From positions 62,001 to 126,000 of the forward strand of contig JOAA01000006.1 in the NCBI GenBank assembly GCA_000720375.1: a DNA stretch of 64,000 nucleotides. The letters run 5' to 3'. The translations under genes were made by a program, and so were the position numbers. Shown here in pieces: positions 7,816 to 17,270 of this stretch (position 1 is its first letter; every line of letters begins with the position of its first letter). The notes under the pieces are model-generated. The model was given only the letters and a program-made list of their open reading frames with translations, had not been told where the DNA came from and searched no databases. The DNA comes from Rhodococcus rhodnii. Lineage in GTDB: Bacteria; Actinomycetota; Actinomycetes; Mycobacteriales; Pseudonocardiaceae.

Positions 7816-10800
7816 CGGTGAGTAAAGACGTAAAGCATAGCCGTGGACACGTCAGGTGGCTGCACTCCCTGAGCAGTGGTGGTGAATCTGTACCCCGGAT
7901 AGTCGGTCTGCGTGAAAGCAACTCTGGATACCAACTTCAGTCCAGCCCCTTCGGCACGCTCAACAATTCTGTACAACTTCTCGTATCGTTTCGGAATGAG
8001 AGCAACAGTTATCCGCCCGTTCGTGGCCAGCCTCGCCTTCGCGCTCCTGAAAAAGGCACCGAGGACGTTCTCGCCGAACGCCGCGACGGCTCTCCGCGAA
8101 CCGGGATGCGGGAAGAGCCAGATGATGTTGTCGAACTTGGGGCGATCCCGGTGAGTTTCGTGCAGCCGCTGAGCTTCCACACCGAACTCGACCGTGACGC
8201 CCTGTGCCCGGAGCCGCTGCGTCCTGGCCGCCACTTGCGGATCGCTCCGCGCACTCTGCTCTTCGGTCTTGGCCTCGGTGGCAGTGATGTTGCCGGGAAC
8301 ATTGAGTCCGAGCGCGACGACAGCCTCGGAGAAAGTAAAGTTCCCCTCACCGACCAACAGCACCCGGCCCGTGATCGATATCAGGTTTCCGCTGTTGTCC
8401 GGATTCATGGTGGCATGGATCAGCCACCCCTTGCCGCTACGGCTCGCGGATATCGTGCGGAACCGGAAAGTTCGACGGACACCGACCAGGAAGGCGAAAA
8501 GCTCCTGTGTGGAGGCTCCCCTTTGCCCGGTCGCCCTGGCAAATCCACGGATGGCGGCGATCCCTCGCGCCCAACGGTCGTCCGTGTCGTCGCGCGGGTT
8601 CTTCTTCGGATCAGCCGGCTTCTTCTCCTGATCCGCCGGCGGCGCGTCCTTCTCGACCACGCGGTCGAGGAACAACATCCAGTAACCGGCGAAAATCCGT
8701 TCACCTGGCGCACCGGCCGACCGCTTGACCACGCGTTCCCGGTATCCACGGGTCACATCGCTTGACGAGCGGTTCAGTCTGGCTGTGATGGTGAACCTGA
8801 TGGCTGCCGACTGGGTGAGACCGCTCAGCCGGTACCAGGTGCGCATACCCAGCAGCACAGCTCGCATCGCCTGTTCGGCGATTCCACGGCGCAGCAGACT
8901 GTTGAGCCGCGGCCGGATACGGGCAACCACAAGGGCAAGACTCTGCTCACGAGTTTTGTCTTGCCGCCGCTTGCGATCGGCATTGGCGCGGCGTCGATCG
9001 TCCTGGCGTTGGCGCTGACGTTCCCTGGCACGGTCGCGATGACGCCGGAACTTGTCGCGGAGTTTGTTGGCGCTGTTGCGCAGGGAGCGGCCGAGTCTGC
9101 TGTTGGCGATCTTGCGGCCGACTTTGCGCAGGACGTTGCCGACCGCACGGATGGCGCGTCGGGTTCGTCGGGGCGAAGGTGCATCGCGGTCACGGGTACG
9201 CGGGTCGGCATCGCGGTCACGTGGCCGGCGTGGTGCGTCGGGGTCGCGGTCGCGGCGGCGGGTGGGGCGTTCTGGGCGGGTGCGGCGGCCGGGGCCGGCA
9301 CCCGGGCGAGGGCGGCGAGCAGGTGACGGGGCACCGGGGCGACCGGCGCCGGGACGACGTGCGGCGCCGGGATCGGGGCGACGGGCTGACGGGCCGAGGG
9401 CGGATTTCAGGTCGCGGCGGGCGGAGTTGACGGCGTTGCCTGCTGCTTTGCGGGGGCCGCGGGCGGTTCGGGCGAGGCCTGCTTGGATCTTCTTGGCCAT
9501 TCCGCTCAGGCTGCGCCCGACGCCTTTGGCGGCCATCGCGAGTTTGGCCATCAGGAAGTTGGTGATGAACTCCAGCAACGCCACGACACCTGCGGCCACC
9601 GCTGTGGCGAAGAGGCATGCGGCGGGTCCGGCTCGGACGGCCTTCAAGAAGGCGATGAACGCGCCGATCGCCGCCAGGATCCTGCTGATCGTGCCCCACG
9701 CGGCCATGAGCCCTTGGACGATGGCGAGGACCGCGCCCGCCGCTGGGATGATCAACGAGACCAGGCGCTCGATGACCACCATGATGATGATCATCGGCAG
9801 GGAGGCGATCAACGCGTCCCAGGCCATCCGGCCGATCTTGGCCATCGAGATGCAGCCCTTGACCAGGGTGTTGATCACGGCTTTGCCCAGGCCGAGGATT
9901 GACTCCACTTTTTCGTTGAACCATTGGCGGACCGCCGTTTTTATCGCGCCCCACAGGTGGTTCTGGATGCCTTCCTTCGCTGAGCTGCCCAGGCGGCCCA
10001 GCCAGGGGCCGACGCCCATTGCCGCGATGTCCGCGATGATCGCGGCGAACTGGCCTAGCATTTGGATCGCCGCTCGGGCGAACTCGATGGCGCCTTCGAC
10101 CGCCGCGCGCACTATTTGGACTGCTGCCTTCAATCCGGCTTCGAGCAGACGCAGCAGGCCGGTCAACGCTTGGGCCAGCAGGTTCATCAGGGCCTGGACG
10201 CCAGCCTTGAGCGCGTCGGCCAAAGCGTTCACGGCCGCGATCGCCGCGTCGCGCAGTTGCTCGATCTTCGCGCGGATCTTGGCCGCCAGCTCCGGGAAGA
10301 AGATCGCCAGGATGTCGCACAGCTTCAACAAGGCGTCGGCCAGTGCGTTGATCAGGCCGATGATCGCGTTACGCGCCAAGTCGATCAGGCCGGTGATGAA
10401 ACTGGCGAAACCCTGCACGATCGTGTTCACGAGCTTGATCGCCGCGTCGAAGATCGCGGTGATCGCGTTCAGCAGCCCTTCGAAGAAGCTCTTCACCTTC
10501 GACGCGATCCACCCGAAGATCCCGCCGCTGGACTCCTCCTTTTTGCGCTCCTTTTCCTTGCGCGCTTTCTCTTCGGCTGCTTCACGCTCGCGCGCGATCT
10601 CGTCGTTGTCCTGCTTCTGCCGCTCCTCGCCTTCGCGGTCGGCGTCCGTCTTCTCCTGATGAATCCCGGTTCTGGCCTGTTCGTGCTCCTTGCCCGCCTC
10701 CGTACCCGTCTCCTGGATCTTCTTGTCCTGCTCGGCCCGCCACTCTTCACGCTGCGCCGCCGCGTCCTCGGCGACCTTTCCCCGTTCCGCGGCCTGGGCT

Positions 10801-13800
10801 TCCGCGTTCTCCTGCACAGCCTGAGCCACATCGGCCTCGTGCTGAGCGTTCGCCTGCGCCGCACCCTGCTGCTGGTTCTGCCGCTCCTGCCCCATCTGCG
10901 CTTGGCCCTGCGCGACACCGGCCTGGATCTGCGGGCCACGTTCCTGTTGCGCGACAACGGCAACGCCTTGATCCGCGGCAGCCGCGCCTGGGCCGCCGAC
11001 GGGTGCCCCGCCGCCGCCCTGACCGCCTGGCACCTCAGCGGTCAGGGTCTCGGCCGGTGCGTTCGGGTAGATCTGGTCCTCGCCAAGCGGTTTGGCCGCT
11101 TCCTCCTTGCCGCCCTGGTTGATCTCCTGCGACTTCTGGCTCAGCTCGGCGGACTGTTCGTCGGTTCTGACCGGGTCGGTCTCCCCCTTCAGTTCGACCT
11201 TCTGGACCGGGCCGACTGTGGCGTGCAGGGCCGGATCGGTGGTGGGGACGTTCTCCACCGCCTGTTCGACGTTGCGCGCCTCCTGCTCGGTGACCTTGCC
11301 GTCCGTGCCCCCGGTGACCTGCGGACGTGACGCCTGACCAGCCGGATCCGTGCCCTGAACCTGCTTGGCCTGCTGCTGCTTCTGCTGTTCGGCACGCTCG
11401 GCCGCGATCTTGTCCAGCGTCACCTTTTCGGTGTGGCCGAGTGGCGCAGCCTCAGGCGGGCCGGACATTGTCTGCGGGGCACCGGACGGCCGCTGCGTCG
11501 TCGGGGGCGCCGCCTGCAGCTGGGCCTGTTGGTCGCCGACGTCCTTGCCCACCGCACTGTCTACTTGGGACAGGGATGACGCCATCCGGTCCGGCGGCAG
11601 GGTCGAGACCGTGGCCAGCGCGGCCTCTGGTTGCTGAGCGGAAACGTCAGGCGCGGGCGGCTGCTGCTCAGCGGCAGGAGGCGCGGCTCCGCCACCGCCG
11701 CCTGCCGCGCAGCCACCTTGGCCGCCCTCTGGCTTCGCACCATCAGTCGTGGGCTCAGGTGAACCGGCGCACGCGCCGCCACCCGCCTCCAGCGAGGCGT
11801 CCGGACCAACACCCATTGGCTCCGCGGAGCCTGGGCCGCCAGCGGGCTCCGCAAGACCGGGACCGGCGCCCAGCCCGCCTGCACCCGCAGCAGGCCCACC
11901 AAGATCGGCACCCGGCCCGCCAGCACCCGCACCTGGCCCACCAAGGTCAGCACCTGGCGCACCAGCCCCCGCGCCCGGCCCACCAAGATCGGTGCCCGGT
12001 CCACCAGGCCCCATGCCAGGTCCGCCGAGATCGGCACCTGGCCCTCCAAGCCCCATGCCAGGTCCACCAAGATCGGCACCCGGCCCAGCAGGACCCGCGC
12101 CCGGCCCATCAAGATCCGCACCTGGCCCGGCGAGACCGGCGTCTGGCCCGGCAGGCCCGGCCGTGGGTTCCGCCGCGAGTGGTTGCGGTTCAGCACGTTC
12201 AGATTCAGGACCTGCCGCAGCAGGCTCAGCTGATTCAGCCGCGGCAGGTTCGGGCTCGGCGGGTTCAGGCTCAACGGTCGCAGGCGCGGGAGACGGCTCG
12301 GGCTCGGCGGCCTCGGGCTCGGCAGGCGCGGGTGGTTCCTCGTCCTCTTCCTGTTCGGCCTTGGTCGGTGGCGGTGCGGGGAAGCTTGGCGGGGCGGGAG
12401 GTGTCGGCGCGGCACCGCTGGCCGGCAGGGTGACCTGGTCAGCGGTCGGCACATTCGACACGTCAAGATCGCTGCTGGGCAAGAAGTCCTCGGGCTTGAG
12501 CTCTGGACGCGGCTGCTGCTCCTCCTGCGGCCGCGGTTCCGGCTCAGGCGTGGCGATCTCGGCCTCGGCGTCGGGCTCCAGACCGATCGGCCGTTCCGCC
12601 TCCTCGACCTTGTCCTTGTCCTCTTCGCGATCCAACAGACCGTGCCGCACAAGCGGGCTGTCCGGGGCCATCGCAGCGGCCTCAACCCGTTCCGGGCGTT
12701 CAGCCCCTGGCTGCGCATCAGCGGTGGTAGCCCCACCAACGGGAGTAGCACCAGCAGCAGGCCCCTGGCCCATCATCGGCTGCATGGCGCCCATCGCGCC
12801 TGGCGCCTGGGCGGCAGGCTGGGCTGCCGCGGTCGCCTCAGCGTCCTTGGCCTCCTCCTCGGCTGGCTTGTCCTCCTTGTCCTTGTCCTTGCCTTCCTTC
12901 TCCTTCTCCTTCTCCTTCTTCTCTTCGTCCTCCTTGTTCTTCTCCTCTTCTTCTTTCTTCTTGTCTTCCTTTTCTTTCTCCTCCTGTGTCTTGTCTTCCT
13001 TCTCACCTTCCTTGTCGCCCTCCTCCTCGGAGGGCTCCTCGGCTGCCGGAGGCTCCTCTTCGGCCGGCTCCTCGACCGGTGGCTCTTCCTCGGCCTTCTG
13101 GTCCTCGTCGCGTTGCTCGTCCTGCTCCTCTTGCCCCGCACGGGATTCCTCGTCGGCCTCACGATCGGCGGTGATCTGGTCGACCGTGTCCGTCACGGGT
13201 TCCGGTGTCAGCGCCGAATCGACCGGGCCACCAGCAGCAGCCGCGTCCGCCTCGGCCACGAGCTCAAGCACCCGCTGGTACTCCGCCGCCGACAACCGGG
13301 TTTCGAGCCGATCCAGCACCAGCTCACGCAACGAAACAGCGAGCCGCCCGAACTGCAGGCGCACCCGTCCGGAAGCGTCGGTCGGGTCACCGCGAAGGCT
13401 GCGTAGCACCCCTGCCACCAACCGGTCGACGATGGTCGCCGGATCAAGGCGCTCGGCACGCTGCTGATCAGCGGAAACACGCGTGAATCGCAACCACGAG
13501 GCAACCTCGGCGCCACGAACGCCAACCGACGACGGAGCCTCGTCGGAGACCTCCAGCTCAATCGCCGAACGCGGATCACTCACCACACCAGGCGAACGAC
13601 CAAGCCGCAACGGCCCCGGAGCATGAGGAACCTGCACGGTATGCAGCAACTCGTGCGCCAGCAACGCCCGCCCGGCAACGGTTTCCGGATGAAAGGCGCC
13701 CGACGCGAAGAACACATCCTTGCCGACGGCGACCGCTTCCGCACCCAGCAAATCCGTCAACGCCGCCGCGTCGCGGTCGGTGTGAATCCGGACCTGACTG

Positions 13801-13964
13801 AAGTCGTGACCGAGCCGTTCCTCCAGTTCCCGGCGAAGCCCCACGTCAAGCGGTTGGCCCGCGCCGGAAACGATGTCCTTGAACTCAGGCGGACGGACCA
13901 CACGCGTCGAATCGGCCTCCCGCTTACGGGAGGCCTGCTGTCGTGGTGCCGCCGCGGTCTTCAT
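7812..13964 (-). CDS. Giant eCIS-associated DUF4157 protein with C-terminal BMT5/DUF2431-like methyltransferase domain (putative cargo)
   Basis: A 2050-residue single frame. Residues about 35-115 are a DUF4157 domain with HELLH at 104-108 (FFASGAFHPETVAGRALLA just before), the putative-metalloprotease domain enriched in eCIS cargo. About 265-380 is a Lys/Glu-rich segment. About 600-720 is a collagen-like Gly-Pro-Gly repeat. About 880-1150 is Gln/Ala/Glu-rich helix. About 1155-1480 is a long series of hydrophobic and amphipathic helices, then an Arg/Pro-rich linker. About 1630-1850 holds two similar units ending in FTITARLN and LIHATMNP. About 1860-2050 is a Rossmann-type BMT5/DUF2431 domain: VLLVGEGNFTFSEAV (SAM loop), ITATEAKTEEQ, FDNIIWLFPHPG, YPGYRFTTT. 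The family includes the yeast 25S rRNA m3U methyltransferase. Delivery and target are inferred. Confidence 0.85.
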   Translation of the reverse strand: MKTAAAPRQQASRKREADSTRVVRPPEFKDIVSGAGQPLDVGLRRELEERLGHDFSQVRIHTDRDAAALTDLLGAEAVAVGKDVFFASGAFHPETVAGRALLAHELLHTVQVPHAPGPLRLGRSPGVVSDPRSAIELEVSDEAPSSVGVRGAEVASWLRFTRVSADQQRAERLDPATIVDRLVAGVLRSLRGDPTDASGRVRLQFGRLAVSLRELVLDRLETRLSAAEYQRVLELVAEADAAAAGGPVDSALTPEPVTDTVDQITADREADEESRAGQEEQDEQRDEDQKAEEEPPVEEPAEEEPPAAEEPSEEEGDKEGEKEDKTQEEKEKEDKKKEEEEKNKEDEEKKEKEKEKEGKDKDKEDKPAEEEAKDAEATAAAQPAAQAPGAMGAMQPMMGQGPAAGATPVGGATTADAQPGAERPERVEAAAMAPDSPLVRHGLLDREEDKDKVEEAERPIGLEPDAEAEIATPEPEPRPQEEQQPRPELKPEDFLPSSDLDVSNVPTADQVTLPASGAAPTPPAPPSFPAPPPTKAEQEEDEEPPAPAEPEAAEPEPSPAPATVEPEPAEPEPAAAESAEPAAAGPESERAEPQPLAAEPTAGPAGPDAGLAGPGADLDGPGAGPAGPGADLGGPGMGLGGPGADLGGPGMGPGGPGTDLGGPGAGAGAPGADLGGPGAGAGGPGADLGGPAAGAGGLGAGPGLAEPAGGPGSAEPMGVGPDASLEAGGGACAGSPEPTTDGAKPEGGQGGCAAGGGGGAAPPAAEQQPPAPDVSAQQPEAALATVSTLPPDRMASSLSQVDSAVGKDVGDQQAQLQAAPPTTQRPSGAPQTMSGPPEAAPLGHTEKVTLDKIAAERAEQQKQQQAKQVQGTDPAGQASRPQVTGGTDGKVTEQEARNVEQAVENVPTTDPALHATVGPVQKVELKGETDPVRTDEQSAELSQKSQEINQGGKEEAAKPLGEDQIYPNAPAETLTAEVPGGQGGGGAPVGGPGAAAADQGVAVVAQQERGPQIQAGVAQGQAQMGQERQNQQQGAAQANAQHEADVAQAVQENAEAQAAERGKVAEDAAAQREEWRAEQDKKIQETGTEAGKEHEQARTGIHQEKTDADREGEERQKQDNDEIAREREAAEEKARKEKERKKEESSGGIFGWIASKVKSFFEGLLNAITAIFDAAIKLVNTIVQGFASFITGLIDLARNAIIGLINALADALLKLCDILAIFFPELAAKIRAKIEQLRDAAIAAVNALADALKAGVQALMNLLAQALTGLLRLLEAGLKAAVQIVRAAVEGAIEFARAAIQMLGQFAAIIADIAAMGVGPWLGRLGSSAKEGIQNHLWGAIKTAVRQWFNEKVESILGLGKAVINTLVKGCISMAKIGRMAWDALIASLPMIIIMVVIERLVSLIIPAAGAVLAIVQGLMAAWGTISRILAAIGAFIAFLKAVRAGPAACLFATAVAAGVVALLEFITNFLMAKLAMAAKGVGRSLSGMAKKIQAGLARTARGPRKAAGNAVNSARRDLKSALGPSARRPDPGAARRPGAGRPGAPSPARRPRPGAGPGRRTRPERPTRRRDRDPDAPRRPRDRDADPRTRDRDAPSPRRTRRAIRAVGNVLRKVGRKIANSRLGRSLRNSANKLRDKFRRHRDRARERQRQRQDDRRRANADRKRRQDKTREQSLALVVARIRPRLNSLLRRGIAEQAMRAVLLGMRTWYRLSGLTQSAAIRFTITARLNRSSSDVTRGYRERVVKRSAGAPGERIFAGYWMLFLDRVVEKDAPPADQEKKPADPKKNPRDDTDDRWARGIAAIRGFARATGQRGASTQELFAFLVGVRRTFRFRTISASRSGKGWLIHATMNPDNSGNLISITGRVLLVGEGNFTFSEAVVALGLNVPGNITATEAKTEEQSARSDPQVAARTQRLRAQGVTVEFGVEAQRLHETHRDRPKFDNIIWLFPHPGSRRAVAAFGENVLGAFFRSAKARLATNGRITVALIPKRYEKLYRIVERAEGAGLKLVSRVAFTQTDYPGYRFTTTAQGVQPPDVSTAMLYVFTHR

Positions 13965-14206
13965 GCCCGGGTGACTCCATCGTGGACGGCTCTGGCGAGC
14001 ATTTCCCCAAGGCGCCGGGACGAAGTCGTAGGCGGCAGGGCGGGCAACGACACGACATCCACCGTGCGGCCGGATTCCAGGCTGGGCGGCGAAACGTGCA
14101 ACAGCCGGGTCAGTTCCCGCTGGAACGACTCACTCACGCGATCCCGGTCGATCCTGGGGAACCCGTTGAGCACGAGCTCGTTGATCTCGAAGACGATCAC
14201 TCCCAT
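13961..14206 (-). CDS. Small conserved-position eCIS protein, function unknown
   Basis: An 81-residue protein starting MGVIVFEINELVLNGFPRID. The ATG at 14206 has a good GGGGAGG site seven bases upstream, lying inside the 3' end of the ATPase gene (8-10 base overlap). Its own TGA overlaps the start of the giant cargo gene. The body is alpha/beta-like (FQRELTRLLHVSP, then LGEMLARAVHDGV). No family is recognised. Its position between ATPase and cargo suggests a loading adaptor or assembly factor, which is inference only. Confidence 0.7.
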   Translation of the reverse strand: MGVIVFEINELVLNGFPRIDRDRVSESFQRELTRLLHVSPPSLESGRTVDVVSLPALPPTTSSRRLGEMLARAVHDGVTRA

Positions 14207-16080
14207 CCGGCGACCTCCCCGGACGTGAGCTTGCGGTCCAGTTTGGCGTACTCGGTCCGCGCGGCCGCCAGAACATGCCTCATACACAAGGGAGACTGTT
14301 CGTCCGCGGCCAGGAACGCCGCGGACAACGCGATGTTGCGGATGCTGCCGCCGGCGACCGTAAGCTGCGCCAGCCGCGCCATGTCGAGACCTTCTGCCGG
14401 TGTCTTACCGGGAATGACGCGGCGCCAGATCTCGGCCCGTTCCGTCGCACCGGGAAACGGGAAGTCGACCACGAACCGGATCCGGCGGAGGAACGCGGGA
14501 TCGAGTGCCTTCTTCATGTTCGTCGTGAGCACAGCCAGCCCGCGATAGGCCTCCATCCGCATCAACAGGTAGCTGACTTCGAGGTTGGCGTACCGGTCGT
14601 GGCTGTCCTTGACTTCGCTCCGCTTGCCGAACAACGCGTCCGCCTCGTCGAACAGCAGGACGGCCCCGCCACGCTCGGCCGCGTCGAAGACCCGGCGCAG
14701 GTTCTTCTCGGTCTCCCCGATGTACTTGCTGACGACCTGGGACAGGTCGATCACGAACAGATCGAGGCCGAGCTCACCGGCGATCACTTCCGCGGCAAGG
14801 GTTTTGCCCGTTCCGCTGCCACCGGCGAACAACGCGGTGACGCCAAGCCCGCGGCGTAGTACCGATTCGAAGCCCCATTGCTGGTACACCGTGCCGCGTT
14901 GCCGGACGTGCGCGACTATCTCGGCCAGGATGCCTCGTTGCTGCGCAGGCAGCACGAGTTCCTCGCGGGTGGCGCGTGGTTCGATGCGACTGCCGAGGTC
15001 GTCGAGCACCATCCGGGCCTCGGCAAGACCGGCCTGCCAGGCGCGCCGGGACACATCGGGGCCAGGTTCCTGCCGAACGGCCCGGCCCGCATCGCGGATC
15101 ACGTGCGCGGGCAGCGAGAACTGTGCCACGAGACCGTTGAGCTCGGCATCGTCCACCGGCCGGGACCCGTTCGTGGTGTGCCCGTTCAGTGCCGCCGACC
15201 AGAGCTGGTACTGCTCGTCGGACGTCAACGCGGGCACGGTGAACCGGGGCCTGCGCCGATCGGCCGACCCTCCATCCTCATTGGACACAAAGATGGGGAC
15301 GTCCAGTGGCGAGATGAACGCGTCGACGACCGCCTGAGTCGATGTCGCGGTCTCCACGAGCAAAGCCGCGGGCAGCAGCACGGCTTCGCGTTCCCACAAC
15401 CGCCCAACGGCATCCCGGTCCGTCGGATGGCTGGGCAGATCTGTTCCATCCGCGACGTACAGCGTCAACCCGGCCGAGGCTGCCGCGGCCGCGGCCACCT
15501 CGCGGTGAGTTTCCCGGTCGCCGCCGGTCAGCTCGACGTGCGGCTTGCCGTCCGCACGCTGCCAGCTCTCCGCCGCCCGCGCCGCGAGCCCGGCGTAAGA
15601 ACCTGGCAGGTCACCGGGATCCGGAACAGGGGCAACTATCCCGCGCAACCGCGTGTCCAGATACGGGATTCCAGCGAGGAAATGCAGGATCCGCTCGTCG
15701 ATCCGGAGCCGGGCGGTGACCAGCGACCCTGTCTCGTCCAGTTCGATCAGCCGCCATCGCCGCAGCGGCGCCACCGGGGTGAGCGCGCCCCAATGCGGCT
15801 CCGGGAAAGCCGCCAAGGCAAGCGAAAACGTGGGAAACGCGCGCTGCGGATCCCCGCTGGCCGCAGCACATCGGGCCGCCGTGGTCGGGTCGATCTCCAT
15901 CGCCGCGGCCAGCACAAGCACATCACGCTCGAAGGACGTCAACCCGAAACACCCGCACAGCGCCTGCAAGGCGCTTGACCCGTCAGGCTCGATGGGTTGC
16001 GGGGCAGGCCCGTTCCCGGCGTGCGCGTCGACGGCGGCCAGCACGGACCGCACTGCGTCGACAAGCGCCTGCCGGTGCAC
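14197..16080 (-). CDS. eCIS AAA+ ATPase (Afp15-like)
   Basis: A 627-residue protein. The N-terminal half is helical and divergent. The C-terminal half is a clear AAA+ module with Walker A GGSGTGKT near residue 420, Walker B VLLFDEADALFG near 476, then the second region of homology around PAFLRRIRFVVDFPFPG with an Arg finger candidate. Every complete eCIS has such an ATPase, thought to act in assembly or cargo loading rather than in contraction itself. It uses a GTG start at 16080, two bases after the stop of the DUF4255 gene. Confidence 0.93.
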   Translation of the reverse strand: MHRQALVDAVRSVLAAVDAHAGNGPAPQPIEPDGSSALQALCGCFGLTSFERDVLVLAAAMEIDPTTAARCAAASGDPQRAFPTFSLALAAFPEPHWGALTPVAPLRRWRLIELDETGSLVTARLRIDERILHFLAGIPYLDTRLRGIVAPVPDPGDLPGSYAGLAARAAESWQRADGKPHVELTGGDRETHREVAAAAAASAGLTLYVADGTDLPSHPTDRDAVGRLWEREAVLLPAALLVETATSTQAVVDAFISPLDVPIFVSNEDGGSADRRRPRFTVPALTSDEQYQLWSAALNGHTTNGSRPVDDAELNGLVAQFSLPAHVIRDAGRAVRQEPGPDVSRRAWQAGLAEARMVLDDLGSRIEPRATREELVLPAQQRGILAEIVAHVRQRGTVYQQWGFESVLRRGLGVTALFAGGSGTGKTLAAEVIAGELGLDLFVIDLSQVVSKYIGETEKNLRRVFDAAERGGAVLLFDEADALFGKRSEVKDSHDRYANLEVSYLLMRMEAYRGLAVLTTNMKKALDPAFLRRIRFVVDFPFPGATERAEIWRRVIPGKTPAEGLDMARLAQLTVAGGSIRNIALSAAFLAADEQSPLCMRHVLAAARTEYAKLDRKLTSGEVAGWE

Positions 16081-16082
16081 GG

Positions 16083-17270
16083 TCAGCCCTCCACGTCGAT
16101 CTTCGGCGTGCGCAAGTCATCGCCGGGCCTGCTGACCACGCCGGAAACCTGCACACGCACCAGGTAGCCAAGCGGCTGCACCGCCGCGATCGGGATCCGC
16201 ACGCTGTTGCCCGGATCCAACGGGAACGGCGCCGCGATCCGGTAGCTGGCCGCGGGCCGGTCCGCGGGCGGGTCCAGTTCGTCCAGCAGCAAGTCGACCC
16301 GTTGATCGGCGCGGATCGGCATGTCCAGCTGAACCGTCACGGCGAGTGGAACACCGCCGACCTCAATGGGTTCCACGATCTTCGGCTGCCGCGTCACCGG
16401 CACGGAGGCGGATTCGATCGGCCCGATGTCGACCCGGACCGGGTACACCCCAGCGGGCAAGTCCTCCGGAAGGACGAACACAATTCGGTTGTCCGCGACT
16501 TGATCCGGCACCACTCGCTGGCCGCCGACCCGAACGCTCACGTCCGGACCGGCCAGCGTCCGGCCCTCCAGCCAGACCTCGTGGTCCGCGGGCACCGGCC
16601 CTTCCACAGGCAACGCGGTCGACCCGCGCGGGCGGGACCGCACCCGGTCCACCACCGGCCTGCGACCCGCGATCGCCCGAATGTTCCTGCTCAGCACCGG
16701 TTTGCCGGCAGCCGGAGTGCCGTGCCCGTCCAGCAGGACGGCCGTGGCCTCGTAGACCACAGAGAACGCATACGGTGTCTGGACGAGCATCGACCACAGC
16801 TTCGACATGTCGTCCAGGTCCAATTTGGACGGCGTGAACCGCACCCGTTGCTCGGCTGCCGCGAGGTCGCCGCCCGCGAGGAACGGCCGGGTCGCGGCCT
16901 CCTCGATGTCCACTTGGGACAATATGGGTTCCTCGTGCAGGCCGCGCACGATCGAGCCGAGCAACCGCTGCGGCTCGAGCTCGTCCTCGTTGCCATAGGC
17001 GCTGATCAGATAGTGCAGGTCCAGCGCCGCCTGCGGCTTGGTCAGCAGTGTTCCGTCTGGGCCACGGGTCGGCGCGTCGCGGTTGCGCAGAGCACCGTTC
17101 GGGGTGGTCTGGTAGAGGAAGACCGTGACAAGGGGTTCCTGTGGCGGTTCTGCCGGTGGCTTGCGGGGCACGACCTGGGCCCCGAGTTCGAGGCCGTCGG
17201 CCTGGAGGCACCGGGCGATGAACTCACACAGCGCCTGGGTGGCCTGGGCGATGGCGAGATAGTTACTCAT
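16083..17270 (-). CDS. DUF4255-domain tail terminator (Afp16-like)
   Basis: A 395-residue protein from ATG 17270 (MSNYLAIAQATQALCEF), the usual DUF4255 opening. It continues with VTVFLYQTTPNGALRNRDAP, LDLHYLISAYG and the LEPQRLLGSIVRGLHE helix. DUF4255 is the N-terminal domain of Pvc16/Afp16, which caps the distal end of sheath and tube and fixes length. The extra C-terminal portion (residues about 215-395) is built of beta-rich repeats (PADHEVWLEGRTLAG, PAGVYPVRVDIGP), looks IPT/Ig-like, and is typical of actinobacterial versions. It overlaps the preceding gene by eight bases. Confidence 0.9.
   Translation of the reverse strand: MSNYLAIAQATQALCEFIARCLQADGLELGAQVVPRKPPAEPPQEPLVTVFLYQTTPNGALRNRDAPTRGPDGTLLTKPQAALDLHYLISAYGNEDELEPQRLLGSIVRGLHEEPILSQVDIEEAATRPFLAGGDLAAAEQRVRFTPSKLDLDDMSKLWSMLVQTPYAFSVVYEATAVLLDGHGTPAAGKPVLSRNIRAIAGRRPVVDRVRSRPRGSTALPVEGPVPADHEVWLEGRTLAGPDVSVRVGGQRVVPDQVADNRIVFVLPEDLPAGVYPVRVDIGPIESASVPVTRQPKIVEPIEVGGVPLAVTVQLDMPIRADQRVDLLLDELDPPADRPAASYRIAAPFPLDPGNSVRIPIAAVQPLGYLVRVQVSGVVSRPGDDLRTPKIDVEG

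Noticed and set aside
11749..13467. Long Ser/Gly/Pro-rich open frame on the plus strand opposite the cargo gene
   Set aside because: It mirrors the low-complexity repeat of the cargo gene on the other strand; no domain, no start context.
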